DNA of 64,000 nucleotides from Cellulomonas sp. APG4 (GTDB lineage: Bacteria > Actinomycetota > Actinomycetes > Actinomycetales > Cellulomonadaceae). The notes beneath the pieces are model-generated. The model saw nothing but the letters and a program-made list of their open reading frames with translations. It was not told the origin of the DNA and searched no databases. The DNA lies in contig NZ_JAACYI010000016.1 in assembly GCF_009996735.1 (NCBI RefSeq), forward strand, positions 29,576 to 93,575. Reading direction: 5' to 3'. The position numbers and the translations under genes were made by a program. Shown here piece after piece: positions 9,153 through 16,641 of the stretch (positions are counted from its first letter, which is position 1; every line of letters starts with the position of its first letter).

Positions 9153-9222
9153 GTCCTCGTCCTTCCGCCCGTGCGGTGCGGTGGGTCTGCGGGTGCGGTC
9201 GTGCGGTCGTGCGGTCCGCGGT

Positions 9223-9253
9223 GCCGGGGCCCGGCGTGTGACCGGGCCCCGGC
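9223..9253 (-). other. Strong intercistronic hairpin between binding protein and permease genes
   Basis: A perfect 12-bp inverted repeat (9223-9234 with 9242-9253, seven-base loop) starts eight bases after the binding-protein stop. There is no T-run. It probably stabilises the upstream mRNA or partly terminates transcription, giving more binding protein than permease. Confidence 0.7.
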
Positions 9254-9260
9254 GAGGGCG

Positions 9261-10307
9261 TCAGTCGCCGACGTTCGCGGCGTCGGCGTCCTCGGCGAAG
9301 CTCGGCTCGAAGAGCGTGTCCAGGGCGGCGTCGATGTCCTCCTGCGACCGGACGTCGCCCGACTCCACGAAGATCGGTCCGACGACCTCGAGCACGGCGC
9401 GCTGCGCGTCGCCCGGGGCCGGGTCGAGGTCGATCACCGTGCGCTCCTTGATGACCTTCTCGGCGATCGCGAGGTCGATGCCCGCGACGTCGGCGAGGAT
9501 CTGCGCGGTCTCGTCGGGGTTCTCGAGCGCCCACGCACGGGCCTTCTCGTACGCGTCGAGCACGAGCTGCGCCACGTCGGGCGACTCCTCGAGGAACTGC
9601 TCACGCGCGTTCAGGAAGCCGTAGGTGTTGAAGTCGATGTTGCGGTAGATCAGCTGCGCACCGTTGTTGACCTCGGTGTCGGCCATGATCGGGTCGAGAC
9701 CCGCCCACGCGTCCACGCTGCCGTTGTCGAGCGCGACGCGACCGTCGGCGTGCTGGAGGTTCTGGACCTCGACGTCGTCGAGCGTGAGGCCGTGCTCCTC
9801 GAGCGTCTGCAGCAGGAAGAAGTACGGGTCCGTGCCCTTGGTCGCGGCGATCGACCGGCCCGCGAGGTCGTCGACCGACGTGATGTCGGAGTCGGCCGGG
9901 ACGACGATCGCGGACCACTCGGGCTGGGTGTAGATGCCGACGGTCGAGATGGGCGAGCCGTTGGCCTTGGCGAGGAGTGCGGCCGATCCGGCCGTCGAGC
10001 CGAAGTCGACGGCGTCCGAGCGGAGGGCCTCGTTCGCCTTGTTCGACCCGGCCGACTGCACCCAGGTGACCTCGACGTCGTCGCCGAGCTCCGCCTCGAG
10101 CCAGCCCTGGTCCTTGATGATCAGGCTCAGCGGGTTGTACGTCGCGAAGTCGATGTTGAGGGTGTCCGTGCTCCACTCGCCGTCGGTGGTCGCACCGGGC
10201 GCGGGGTCGTTCTCGACGGCGGCGTCCTCACCGGCTGCGCAGCCGCTGAGCATCAGCGCCGCGGCGGCGGTCGCGGCGGTGACGTGCAGTGCTGTGCGGA
10301 TCTTCAT
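9261..10307 (-). CDS. Sulfonate-type ABC substrate-binding lipoprotein (SsuA-like)
   Basis: A 348-residue lipoprotein. The signal peptide ends in lipobox LMLSGC with Cys23. The mature part is an SsuA/NMT1-type periplasmic-binding fold (DFATYNPLSLIIKDQGWLE, EALRSDAVDFGSTAG, SIAATKGTDPYFFL). It would deliver an aliphatic sulfonate or related compound to the neighbouring permease. ATG at 10307 has a good site, GGAAG, ahead of it. It lies 67 bases after the ATPase gene. Confidence 0.87.
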   Translation of the reverse strand: MKIRTALHVTAATAAAALMLSGCAAGEDAAVENDPAPGATTDGEWSTDTLNIDFATYNPLSLIIKDQGWLEAELGDDVEVTWVQSAGSNKANEALRSDAVDFGSTAGSAALLAKANGSPISTVGIYTQPEWSAIVVPADSDITSVDDLAGRSIAATKGTDPYFFLLQTLEEHGLTLDDVEVQNLQHADGRVALDNGSVDAWAGLDPIMADTEVNNGAQLIYRNIDFNTYGFLNAREQFLEESPDVAQLVLDAYEKARAWALENPDETAQILADVAGIDLAIAEKVIKERTVIDLDPAPGDAQRAVLEVVGPIFVESGDVRSQEDIDAALDTLFEPSFAEDADAANVGD

Positions 10308-10374
10308 GGTGTCTTCCTTCGGTGGCCGGGTGCCGGGTGGCAGCGGTCGGTGGGTGGTCGGTGGACGAGGGGAC

Positions 10375-11214
10375 TCAGTCCGTGAGAGCGGTCGAGTGGT
10401 GGGTGGGGACACCGAGCCCGTCGAGCAGCTCGGCACGGAGGTGGGCGAGGTCGGCGTCGCCGCGGTCGCGGGGCCGTGCGCCCGGCACGGTCACGACGGA
10501 CCGCACGGTGCTGGGCGTGCCCTTCGGGCTGCCCTGCGGACGTCCGAGCAGGACGACGCGGTCGGCGAGGTAGAGGGCCTCGTCGACGTCGTGCGTGACG
10601 AGGAGGACCGTGGCCGGTTCGGCCGCGTGGACCTCGAGCAGGAGGTCCTGCATGCGCAGGCGGGTCAGCGCGTCGAGCGCGCCGAACGGCTCGTCGAGCA
10701 CCAGCACACCCGGGTTGCGGGCGAGGGCGCGGGCGAGCGAGGTGCGCTGGGCCATGCCGCCCGAGACCTGACGCGGCCGCAGGTGGGTGCACTCGCCGAG
10801 GCCGACCAGCTCGAGCAGCTCGCGCACGCGCCGCTCACCGGTCGTCCGGTCGGTGCCCCGCGGGAGCCCGACGGCGACGTTCTGGGCGAGCGTGCGCCAC
10901 GGGAGCAGCCGGGGCTCCTGGAAGGCCACGGCGCACCGGGCGTCGACGCCGTCCACCGCGCTGCCGTCGATGAGGATGCGGCCCTCCGTCGGGACGTCGA
11001 GACCGCTCACCTGCCGCAGGAGGGTCGACTTGCCGCAGCCCGACGCGCCGAGGAGCGCGACGATCTCCCCGGTGGCGATCTCGAGGTCGACGTCGGCGAG
11101 CACGGGGGTCGCGGTGTGGCGACCGTCGCGGGCGGGGAAGGTGCGCCCCACGCCCTGCACCGAGACGGGGTGGGCGGGGTGGTGCCTGACGGTCGTGGGG
11201 GTGGTGATGGCCAT
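10375..11214 (-). CDS. Sulfonate-type ABC transporter ATP-binding protein (SsuB-like)
   Basis: A 279-residue ATPase with Walker A GASGCGKST (56-64), Q-loop FQEPRLLPW, signature SGGMAQR (151-157), Walker B LVLDEP (171-176) and the switch His in VTHDVDEAL. FQEPRLLPW and SGGMAQR are usual in the SsuB/TauB/NrtD group. ATG at 11214 is preceded by GAGGA; the open frame extends upstream through Arg/Pro-rich sequence that does not look coding. It is the first structural gene of a six-gene minus-strand operon behind a Cys/Met-rich leader peptide. Confidence 0.88.
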   Translation of the reverse strand: MAITTPTTVRHHPAHPVSVQGVGRTFPARDGRHTATPVLADVDLEIATGEIVALLGASGCGKSTLLRQVSGLDVPTEGRILIDGSAVDGVDARCAVAFQEPRLLPWRTLAQNVAVGLPRGTDRTTGERRVRELLELVGLGECTHLRPRQVSGGMAQRTSLARALARNPGVLVLDEPFGALDALTRLRMQDLLLEVHAAEPATVLLVTHDVDEALYLADRVVLLGRPQGSPKGTPSTVRSVVTVPGARPRDRGDADLAHLRAELLDGLGVPTHHSTALTD

Positions 11215-11426
11215 GGGGGTCCTCGGGGCTGCGGGCGCGGGGGCGCGCCGGTCCGGTCGGTCGGCGTTCCGGTGGGTCGGCACTCCCGCGGACGTGCACG
11301 GGGGCCGGGCTCGCGCGGGGCTCGCAGGGCCTCGAGGGGCAGCGACGCGTGGGCGACGAGCGGGCTGGGGTTCCGCCGACACCTGGGTCCGTCATCGGAC
11401 CGCGGACGCCCGCCCGTGGGGCGGCG

Positions 11427-11507
11427 TCAGGCGCCGGCGCGTGGCATGCAGCCACACATGGAGGCCATCATCGGCAGCGCCATCGTCATGTCACGGTGAC
11501 AGAGCAT
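11427..11507 (-). CDS. Cys/Met-rich leader peptide of the sulfonate-metY operon
   Basis: A 26-codon ORF with a strong GGAGG site (complement of 11516-11520) eight bases before its ATG. It contains seven Met (residues 1, 7, 9, 13, 14, 17, 21) and three Cys (3, 18, 20), including the stretch MCGCM at 17-21. Such composition is far from chance in a region of this GC content. It ends 212 bases before the SsuB-like start. Actinobacteria, including mycobacteria, are known to control sulfur genes through Cys-rich upstream ORFs that stall when charged tRNA-Cys is scarce; the same role is inferred here, with Met added. Confidence 0.75.
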   Translation of the reverse strand: MLCHRDMTMALPMMASMCGCMPRAGA

Positions 11508-11532
11508 CGGCGCTACCTCCCCTCCACGTCAG

Positions 11533-11559
11533 GTCTCGGGTCGTCTTGACATCCGAGAC
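11533..11559 (-). other. Stem-loop in the leader ahead of the Cys/Met peptide
   Basis: A 7-bp inverted repeat (GTCTCGG at 11533-11539 and CCGAGAC at 11553-11559) lies just 5' of the leader-peptide ribosome-binding site. It may shape the leader RNA or be a protein-binding dyad. Confidence 0.35.
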
Positions 11560-11589
11560 TGCAGTCCGGCCCTTGGGACCGACTCGGCG

Positions 11590-11619
11590 AAGGTAGCGTC
11601 CGGTGGCGTCGTCGCACAA
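11590..11619 (-). promoter_or_regulatory. Candidate promoter of the sulfonate-metY operon
   Basis: On the minus strand TTGTGC (complement of 11614-11619) and TACCTT (complement of 11590-11595) are 18 bp apart, about 80 bases before the leader peptide. Prediction from consensus only. Confidence 0.35.
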
Positions 11620-11669
11620 GGCTCTCGGCTCGACGGGTCACATCGCGAGACGGGGGAGGGGGCCGGGGC

Positions 11670-11675
11670 TACGCT
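11670..11675 (+). promoter_or_regulatory. -10 box for leaderless uORF before DUF808 gene
   Basis: TACGCT ends six bases before the GTG at 11682, the spacing seen at other leaderless starts in this window. Confidence 0.45.
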
Positions 11676-11681
11676 TCCGCC

Positions 11682-11738
11682 GTGACCGAGAGCGCCCACG
11701 GACCCGAGCCCGTCCCCGCGAGCCGGGGCAGCCGCTGA
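11682..11738 (+). CDS. Short leaderless upstream ORF coupled to DUF808 gene
   Basis: An 18-codon ORF starting at GTG 11682, six bases after TACGCT. Its stop overlaps the ATG of the DUF808 gene (TGATG at 11736-11740), so ribosomes finishing it could reinitiate. The DUF808 gene itself has no clear Shine-Dalgarno site, which makes coupling plausible. The peptide (VTESAHGPEP at the start) has no recognisable function. The frames differ, so a frameshift joining the two is the alternative reading. Confidence 0.5.
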   Translation: MTESAHGPEPVPASRGSR

Positions 11739-12688
11739 TGCCCGGGGGTCTCGCTGCTCTGCTGGACGACATCGCGGCCCTCGCGAAGCTCGCCGCCGCG
11801 TCGGTCGACGACATCGGCGCCGCCGCGGGGCGTGCGAGCGCGAAGGCTGCGGGCGTCGTGATCGACGACACCGCCGTGACCCCGCGCTACGTCCACGGGT
11901 TCGCCGCCGACCGCGAGCTCCCGCTCATCAAGCGCATCGCGGTGGGCTCGCTGCGCAACAAGCTGCTGTTCATCCTGCCGGCGGCCCTGCTGCTGAGCCA
12001 GTTCCTGCCGTGGTTGCTGACGCCGATCCTCATGGTCGGCGGCACGTACCTCGCCTTCGAGGGCGCCGAGAAGATCTGGGAGCTCGCCAGCGGGCACGCG
12101 AAGGAGAAGCCCGCACCCGCCGTCGTGCAGGGCGAGGACCAGGAGAAGCAGATGGCCAGCGGGGCCATCCGGACGGACTTCATCCTGTCCGCCGAGATCA
12201 TGGTGATCGCGCTCAACGAGGTGGCCGACGAGCCGTTCGTGTCGCGCGCGATCATCCTGGTGGTGGTGGCGCTCGGGATCACCGCGCTCGTGTACGGCGT
12301 CGTCGCCCTGATCGTGAAGATGGACGACATCGGTCTGCGGCTCGCCGAGACGCGCGACGGAGCCGTCGCGGCGTTCGGTCGCTTCCTCGTGCGGGCGATG
12401 CCGCGCGTCCTCGCGGTGCTCTCGACCGTGGGGATCGTCGCGATGCTCTGGGTCGGCGGTCACATCCTGCTCGTCGGGGTCGACGAGCTCGGCTGGCACG
12501 CGCCCTACGAGCTGGTGCACCACGCTGAGGAGTGGGTCCACGAGGCCGCCGGCGCCCTCGGAGGCTTCCTCGCGTGGCTCACCAACACCCTCGCGTCGGC
12601 CGCCGTCGGCCTCCTCGTGGGCGCGGTGGTGGTGACCGTCATGCACCTGGTCCCGCGACGCGGAGGACGAGCCGCGGCCGCGCACTGA
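11738..12688 (+). CDS. DUF808 family membrane protein
   Basis: A 316-residue protein starting with MPGGLAALLDDIAALAKLAA, the characteristic DUF808 N-terminus. A conserved soluble part (VDDIGAAAGRASAKAAGVVIDDTAVTP split over about 23-50) precedes four or more hydrophobic segments at about 78-105, 180-205, 240-265 and 290-310. The family is widespread; its function is unproven, although homologues are annotated as putative inner-membrane or transport proteins. It converges with cysE. Confidence 0.85.
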   Translation: MPGGLAALLDDIAALAKLAAASVDDIGAAAGRASAKAAGVVIDDTAVTPRYVHGFAADRELPLIKRIAVGSLRNKLLFILPAALLLSQFLPWLLTPILMVGGTYLAFEGAEKIWELASGHAKEKPAPAVVQGEDQEKQMASGAIRTDFILSAEIMVIALNEVADEPFVSRAIILVVVALGITALVYGVVALIVKMDDIGLRLAETRDGAVAAFGRFLVRAMPRVLAVLSTVGIVAMLWVGGHILLVGVDELGWHAPYELVHHAEEWVHEAAGALGGFLAWLTNTLASAAVGLLVGAVVVTVMHLVPRRGGRAAAAH

Positions 12689-12755
12689 CCTCGCGGCGCC
12701 CAGGCCCCGGTCGGACGTGCGGCGGGCGTGCGCCACGGCGTGCCGTCGCGGGCGC

Positions 12756-13340
12756 TCAGATGTAGATCGCGGGGTCCACGTCCGGGTCCGGGGCCGGGGT
12801 GGTCCGCGACCGCTCGCGCACGACGGCGGGCACGCCGACGGCGGTCGCGAGGGCGGGGACGTCCTTGACGACGACGGCGTTCGCGCCCACCCGCGCTCCG
12901 TCGCCCACCCACACGGGGCCGAGGATCTTCGCCCCGGCCCCCACCACGACACCGTCGCCGAGCGTCGGATGACGCTTGCCGTGCCGCATCGACGTCCCGC
13001 CCAGGGTCGCGCCGTGGAAGAGCACGACGTCGTCGCCGACGAGCGAGGTCTCGCCGATCACCACACCCATGCCGTGGTCGATGAAGAGGCGCCGGCCGAG
13101 CTGGGCGCCGGGGTGGATCTCGATACCCGTGGCCGCACGCACGGCCTGCGACAGCAGCCGCGCCGGCAGGCGGAGGCCGGGCTCGCGCCACATGCGGTGC
13201 GCGACCCGGTAGCCCCACACCGCGTGGACGCCCGGGTAGCCCAGCGCGACCTCGAGCGAGCTGCGCGCCGCCGGGTCACGGCGGCGCGCAGCCTCGAGGT
13301 CCTCGCGCAGGACGGCGAGGAAGCGACGCACACGGTCCAC
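12756..13340 (-). CDS. cysE: Serine O-acetyltransferase
   Basis: A 194-residue left-handed beta-helix acetyltransferase making O-acetylserine from serine and acetyl-CoA. Visible motifs are the CysE core [26 protein letters not shown] and [12 protein letters not shown], and hexapeptide repeats to residue 170. The chain ends in Ile (DPAIYI), the residue that known CysE proteins insert into the CysK active site to form the cysteine synthase complex. The GTG start lies three bases after the cysK stop, so the pair is translationally linked. It is shorter than the E. coli enzyme, as usual for the actinobacterial/Bacillus type. Confidence 0.94.
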   Translation of the reverse strand: MDRVRRFLAVLREDLEAARRRDPAARSSLEVALGYPGVHAVWGYRVAHRMWREPGLRLPARLLSQAVRAATGIEIHPGAQLGRRLFIDHGMGVVIGETSLVGDDVVLFHGATLGGTSMRHGKRHPTLGDGVVVGAGAKILGPVWVGDGARVGANAVVVKDVPALATAVGVPAVVRERSRTTPAPDPDVDPAIYI

Positions 13341-13343
13341 GCG

Positions 13344-14279
13344 TCAGTCCAGCAGGTCGGCGTAGAGGATCGAGGTGAGGTAGCGCTCACCGAACGAGGG
13401 GATGATCACGACGATCAGCTTGCCCGCGTTCTCGGGGCGCCGGGCGACCTCGGTGGCCGCGTGGATCGCGGCGCCCGACGAGATGCCCACGAGGAGGCCC
13501 TCGCGCGCGGCGGCGTCGCGGGCGACCCGCACGGCCGTGCCGGCGTCGACGTCGATCACCTCGTCGTAGACCGTGGTGTCCAGGATCTCCGGGACGAAGT
13601 TCGCCCCGATGCCCTGGATCTTGTGCGGGCCGGGCTGGCCGCCGTTGAGGATCGGCGACTCGGCGGGCTCGACGGCGATCACCTGCAGGCCGGGCTTGCG
13701 CTCCTTGAGCACCTGACCGACCCCGGTGATGGTGCCGCCGGTGCCGATGCCGGCGACCACGATGTCCACCTCGCCGTCGGTGTCGGCCCAGATCTCCTCG
13801 GCCGTCGTGGCGCGGTGGATCGCCGGGTTGGCCTCGTTGGCGAACTGTCGCGCGAGCACCGCCCCGGGCCGCTCGGCCGCGATCTGCTCGGCACGGCTCA
13901 CGGCACCCTTCATCCCCTCGGACCCGGGGGTGAGGACCAGCTCGGCGCCGAACGCGCGCAGCAGGGCGCGCCGCTCCTTGGACATCGTCTCGGGCATCGT
14001 CAGCACGACCTCGTAGCCGCGCGCGGCGCCCACCATCGCCAGGGCGATGCCGGTGTTGCCGCTCGTCGCCTCGACGATCGTGCCGCCCGCGGGCAGCTCG
14101 CCCGACGCCTCGGCGGCGTCGACGATCGCGACGCCGATGCGGTCCTTGACCGAGCTGGCCGGGTTGTAGAACTCGAGCTTGGCGGCGACGGTGGCGCCGG
14201 CGCCCTCGGTGAGCCGGTTGAGGCGGACCAGGGGGGTGTTGCCGATGAGCTGGGTGACGTCCTGTGCGATGCGGGCCAT
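13344..14279 (-). CDS. cysK: Cysteine synthase A (O-acetylserine sulfhydrylase)
   Basis: A 311-residue PLP enzyme of fold type II that forms cysteine from O-acetylserine and sulfide. Motifs: [10 protein letters not shown] (11-20), PLP Lys45 in [17 protein letters not shown] for substrate binding, GTGGTITG for PLP phosphate, and GISSGAA near the C-terminus. ATG at 14279 begins [13 protein letters not shown], the family start. It is first in a cysK-cysE operon with a 350-base leader holding a triple-Cys peptide. Confidence 0.95.
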   Translation of the reverse strand: MARIAQDVTQLIGNTPLVRLNRLTEGAGATVAAKLEFYNPASSVKDRIGVAIVDAAEASGELPAGGTIVEATSGNTGIALAMVGAARGYEVVLTMPETMSKERRALLRAFGAELVLTPGSEGMKGAVSRAEQIAAERPGAVLARQFANEANPAIHRATTAEEIWADTDGEVDIVVAGIGTGGTITGVGQVLKERKPGLQVIAVEPAESPILNGGQPGPHKIQGIGANFVPEILDTTVYDEVIDVDAGTAVRVARDAAAREGLLVGISSGAAIHAATEVARRPENAGKLIVVIIPSFGERYLTSILYADLLD

Positions 14280-14393
14280 GGTTCCTCGTCTTCGGGGGGC
14301 CGCCGGAGCGGCGGGGCGGGAGCGCGGGGCGCTACGGGGACAACTGCACGGGTCCGGAGGTTGTTCCGGTGGCCGGCCGCGGCGGTACGGGAC

Positions 14394-14517
14394 GCGCCCG
14401 TGGTCGTCGCACGGGCGCAGGTCCACGACGCGCGGGGCGTCCGGCCCGGAGCGAGCGCTGGCGGAGTCCGTCGGGACGACCGCGCGGCGCCGGGGCGTCG
14501 CGCGGGTGCCAGCGCTC
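14394..14517 (-). promoter_or_regulatory. Attenuator-like structured RNA downstream of the triple-Cys leader peptide
   Basis: A perfect 10-bp pairing joins 14508-14517 with 14453-14462; the first arm touches the leader peptide stop codon, so a ribosome stalled at the three Cys codons just upstream would cover it. A second hairpin pairs 14394-14401 with 14411-14418. Together they resemble a leader that switches with ribosome position. The rest of the 14280-14393 leader is GC-rich without a recognised motif. Confidence 0.5.
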
Positions 14518-14603
14518 TAGCGACAGCAGCAGGCGGTGCGGCGGGACAGGGGGAGGAGGCGGTGCGCGGACGGCACGGCAGGCGCTGCGGCCGTGCGGTG
14601 CAT
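14517..14603 (-). CDS. Triple-cysteine leader peptide of cysK-cysE
   Basis: A 28-codon ORF with an excellent site (GAGGAGG, complement of 14609-14615, five bases before the ATG). Its last residues are TACCCR: three consecutive Cys codons (TGC TGC TGT) at positions 25-27, one codon from the stop. Cys-tract uORFs that attenuate sulfur genes are described in mycobacteria; placement upstream of cysteine synthase strongly suggests the same Cys-sensing role. It starts about 25 bases after the predicted transcription start. Confidence 0.85.
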   Translation of the reverse strand: MHRTAAAPAVPSAHRLLPLSRRTACCCR

Positions 14604-14635
14604 CGCGTCCTCCTCGGTCCCGTGCGGTGGGGCCG

Positions 14636-14664
14636 ACGCTATCGGCTGGCCCCACGGGCGGCAA
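14636..14664 (-). promoter_or_regulatory. Promoter of the cysK-cysE leader
   Basis: On the minus strand TTGCCG (complement of 14659-14664) and TAGCGT (complement of 14636-14641) are separated by exactly 17 bp, placing the transcript start a few bases before the leader-peptide ribosome-binding site. It begins only seven bases after the tRNA-Gly 3' end, so read-through from the tRNA is also possible. Confidence 0.6.
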
Positions 14665-14670
14665 CGTGCG

Positions 14671-14741
14671 AGCGGGCGACGGGAATCGAACCCGCGTAGC
14701 CAGTTTGGAAGACTGGGGCTCTACCATTGAGCTACGCCCGC
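14671..14741 (-). tRNA. tRNA-Gly (TCC)
   Basis: A 71-base cloverleaf: acceptor GCGGGCG (complement of 14735-14741) pairs with 14672-14678, the T arm reads GGGTTCGATTCCC, and the anticodon TCC is the complement of 14707-14709 in loop CTTCCAA. The CCA end is not encoded. Confidence 0.97.
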
Positions 14742-14853
14742 GCGCTCCCCATCAAGGGAAGGCGCCCCCAGGGTAGCCGGTTCTCGGCGAGGGCCCGGCA
14801 GCGCCCCGCGGCTGCGTGAGTGTCGGTCGACCAACCAGTAGGCTCGGCCCGCA

Positions 14854-14927
14854 CGGGATGTGGCGCAGGTTGGTAGCGCGTCCGCTTTGGGAGCGGAAGG
14901 TCGCAGGTTCAAATCCTGTCATCCCGA
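14854..14927 (+). tRNA. tRNA-Pro (TGG)
   Basis: A 74-base cloverleaf: acceptor CGGGATG pairs with CATCCCG, the T arm is CAGGTTCAAATCCTG, and the anticodon TGG is at 14888-14890. The CCA end is not encoded. A TAGGCT box at 14839-14844 fits as its promoter -10. Confidence 0.97.
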
Positions 14928-14970
14928 CCCTGCCTCCCGGCGCCGTTCGTCGTGCGTGGCCCCGGTCCCG

Positions 14971-14976
14971 TAGGAT
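14971..14976 (+). promoter_or_regulatory. -10 box of tig
   Basis: TAGGAT lies about 145 bases before the tig start in the tRNA-Pro/tig gap. It is the only good -10 there; no clear -35 is seen. Confidence 0.4.
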
Positions 14977-15120
14977 CGATCGGTCGCGCCCGCCCCGTGT
15001 CCCCGCCGACGTCGTCGGCGTCCTCGACAGCGCGGTGCGTCGGCCAGGGTCCACCGGGCCCGGCCCCCTGCCCCCGGCCCCGCCCGGGGGACCGCCTGCG
15101 AACCGTTGGAGACCACTGCT

Positions 15121-16461
15121 GTGAAGAGCGCCGTCGAGACCATCGATGCCACCACGGTCAAGCTGACCGTCGAGGTGTCCCACGACGAGCTGAAGCCGAG
15201 CATCGACCACGCGTACGAGCACATCGGCTCGCAGGTCCAGATCCCCGGCTTCCGCAAGGGCAAGGTCCCGGCCCGGATCCTCGACCAGCGCGTGGGTCGT
15301 CCCGCGGTGATCGAGCACGCCGTCAACGACGGGATGGCCGGCTTCTACCGCCAGGCCGTCAACGAGGCCGACCTGCGCCCGCTCGGCCAGCCCGAGATCG
15401 AGGTCACCGCGATCCCGGCGCTCACCGAGGCCGAGGGTGGCCTCACCTTCACGGCGCAGGTCGAGGTGCGGCCGGTGCTCGAGCTGCCCGAGCTCGAGAG
15501 CCTGACGCTCACGGTCGACGACGTCGAGGTCACGGACGCCGACGTGGACGAGCGCCTCGACGGGCTGCGGGAGCGCTTCGGCACCCTCGTCGGCGTGGAC
15601 CGCCCGGCGGCCGAGGGTGACTTCGTCGTCCTGGACCTGCGCGCGACGATCGACGACGAGGAGATCGACTCGGTCAGTGGCATCTCCTACCAGATCGGCT
15701 CGGGCAACATGCTCGAGGGGCTCGACGAGGCCCTGACCGGGCTCTCGGCGGGCGAGACCACGACGTTCGAGACCGCGCTCGCCGGCGGCGAGCGCGCGGG
15801 TGAGAACGCGACGGTGACCGTGACCGCGACGACGGTCAAGGAGCGCGAGCTGCCGGCCGCCGACGACGAGTTCGCGCAGATGGCGAGCGAGTTCGACACG
15901 ATCGCCGAGCTCCGCGACGACCTGCGCGGCCAGGCCGCGCGCGCGAAGGGCTCGCAGCAGGCGGTCCAGGCGCGCGACCTGCTGCTCGAGAAGCTCAAGG
16001 ACGGCCTCGAGATCCCGATCCCGAACGGTGTGGTCGAGGCCGAGGTGCACCGCCACCTCGAGTCCGAGGGTCGCCTCGAGGACGACACCCACCGCGCCGA
16101 GGTCACCGAGGAGGCCCGTACCGCGCTCGCCGACCAGATCCTGCTCGACACGCTCGCCGAGCGGCTCGAGGTCAAGGTCGGGCAGAACGAGCTCCTCGAC
16201 TACCTCGTGAACGCCTCGCGTCAGTACGGCATGGACCCGAACACGTTCATCAAGACCGTGGACGAGCAGGGGCAGATCCCGGCGATGATCGCCGAGGTCG
16301 GCCGCTCCAAGGCGGTCGCCGTGGCCCTGCGCCGCGTCAGCGTGGTGGACGGCGGCGGCGCGGCCGTCGACCTCACCGAGTACATCGGCAGCGACGAGGA
16401 CGACACGGCCGAGGCCGACGACGCCGCGGACGACACCGCCGAGAGCACCTCGCAGGACTGA
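15121..16461 (+). CDS. tig: Trigger factor (ribosome-associated chaperone, prolyl isomerase)
   Basis: A 446-residue protein with the three trigger-factor domains: ribosome-binding N-terminus with GFRKGKVP (43-50), FKBP-type PPIase (about 155-240, EGDFVVLDL... LEGLDEALTGL) and a helical C-terminal chaperone domain. The GTG start matches the family start and follows GGAG. The last 45 residues are very acidic (Asp/Glu/Ala-rich), as often in actinobacteria. It sits directly upstream of the clpP operon, the usual conserved order. Confidence 0.95.
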   Translation: MKSAVETIDATTVKLTVEVSHDELKPSIDHAYEHIGSQVQIPGFRKGKVPARILDQRVGRPAVIEHAVNDGMAGFYRQAVNEADLRPLGQPEIEVTAIPALTEAEGGLTFTAQVEVRPVLELPELESLTLTVDDVEVTDADVDERLDGLRERFGTLVGVDRPAAEGDFVVLDLRATIDDEEIDSVSGISYQIGSGNMLEGLDEALTGLSAGETTTFETALAGGERAGENATVTVTATTVKERELPAADDEFAQMASEFDTIAELRDDLRGQAARAKGSQQAVQARDLLLEKLKDGLEIPIPNGVVEAEVHRHLESEGRLEDDTHRAEVTEEARTALADQILLDTLAERLEVKVGQNELLDYLVNASRQYGMDPNTFIKTVDEQGQIPAMIAEVGRSKAVAVALRRVSVVDGGGAAVDLTEYIGSDEDDTAEADDAADDTAESTSQD

Positions 16462-16485
16462 GCGGAGCGCGTTCCGCGCGTCCGT

Positions 16486-16525
16486 CCACGAGGCCCCGCA
16501 CCCCCGCCGGTGCGGGGCCTCGTGG
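16486..16525 (+). terminator. Hairpin terminator after tig
   Basis: A perfect 16-bp inverted repeat (16486-16501 with 16510-16525, eight-base loop) lies 24 bases after the tig stop. There is no T-run, as common in high-GC actinobacteria. Confidence 0.8.
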
Positions 16526-16545
16526 CGTTCGCGGGCGTGCGCGTG

Positions 16546-16556
16546 CGCCGTCAGCG
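16546..16556 (+). promoter_or_regulatory. Possible ClgR operator upstream of clpP1P2
   Basis: CGC-N5-GCG followed by AAAA (CGCCGTCAGCGAAAA from 16546) resembles the core of ClgR sites that activate clpP operons in Actinobacteria. It lies about 45 bp before the -10 box, a suitable activator position. The flanks match the consensus only partly. Confidence 0.3.
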
Positions 16557-16598
16557 AAAACGGCCCGCGCCGGGACGAGACGCGTGGTGCCCGGGCGT

Positions 16599-16604
16599 TA
16601 GGGT
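16599..16604 (+). promoter_or_regulatory. -10 box of clpP1P2
   Basis: TAGGGT, 37 bases before the clpP1 GTG, inside the only A/T-containing part of the gap. Confidence 0.45.
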
Positions 16605-16641
16605 CGCAACGGACGTGAGCAGGACCGGACGAAGGAGAGTC

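Noticed and set aside
11546..11551. TTGACA on the plus strand as a -35 for the DUF808 gene
   Set aside because: No acceptable -10 lies 16-19 bp downstream; the TACGCT box at 11670 explains the start better.
11682..12688. Frameshift joining the short GTG ORF to DUF808
   Set aside because: The ATG at 11738 gives the exact family N-terminus, so the gene looks intact; a coupled uORF is simpler.
14280..14670. SAM or other known sulfur riboswitch before cysK
   Set aside because: No SAM-I/II/IV consensus core was recognised; the leader peptide and its stems account for the region.
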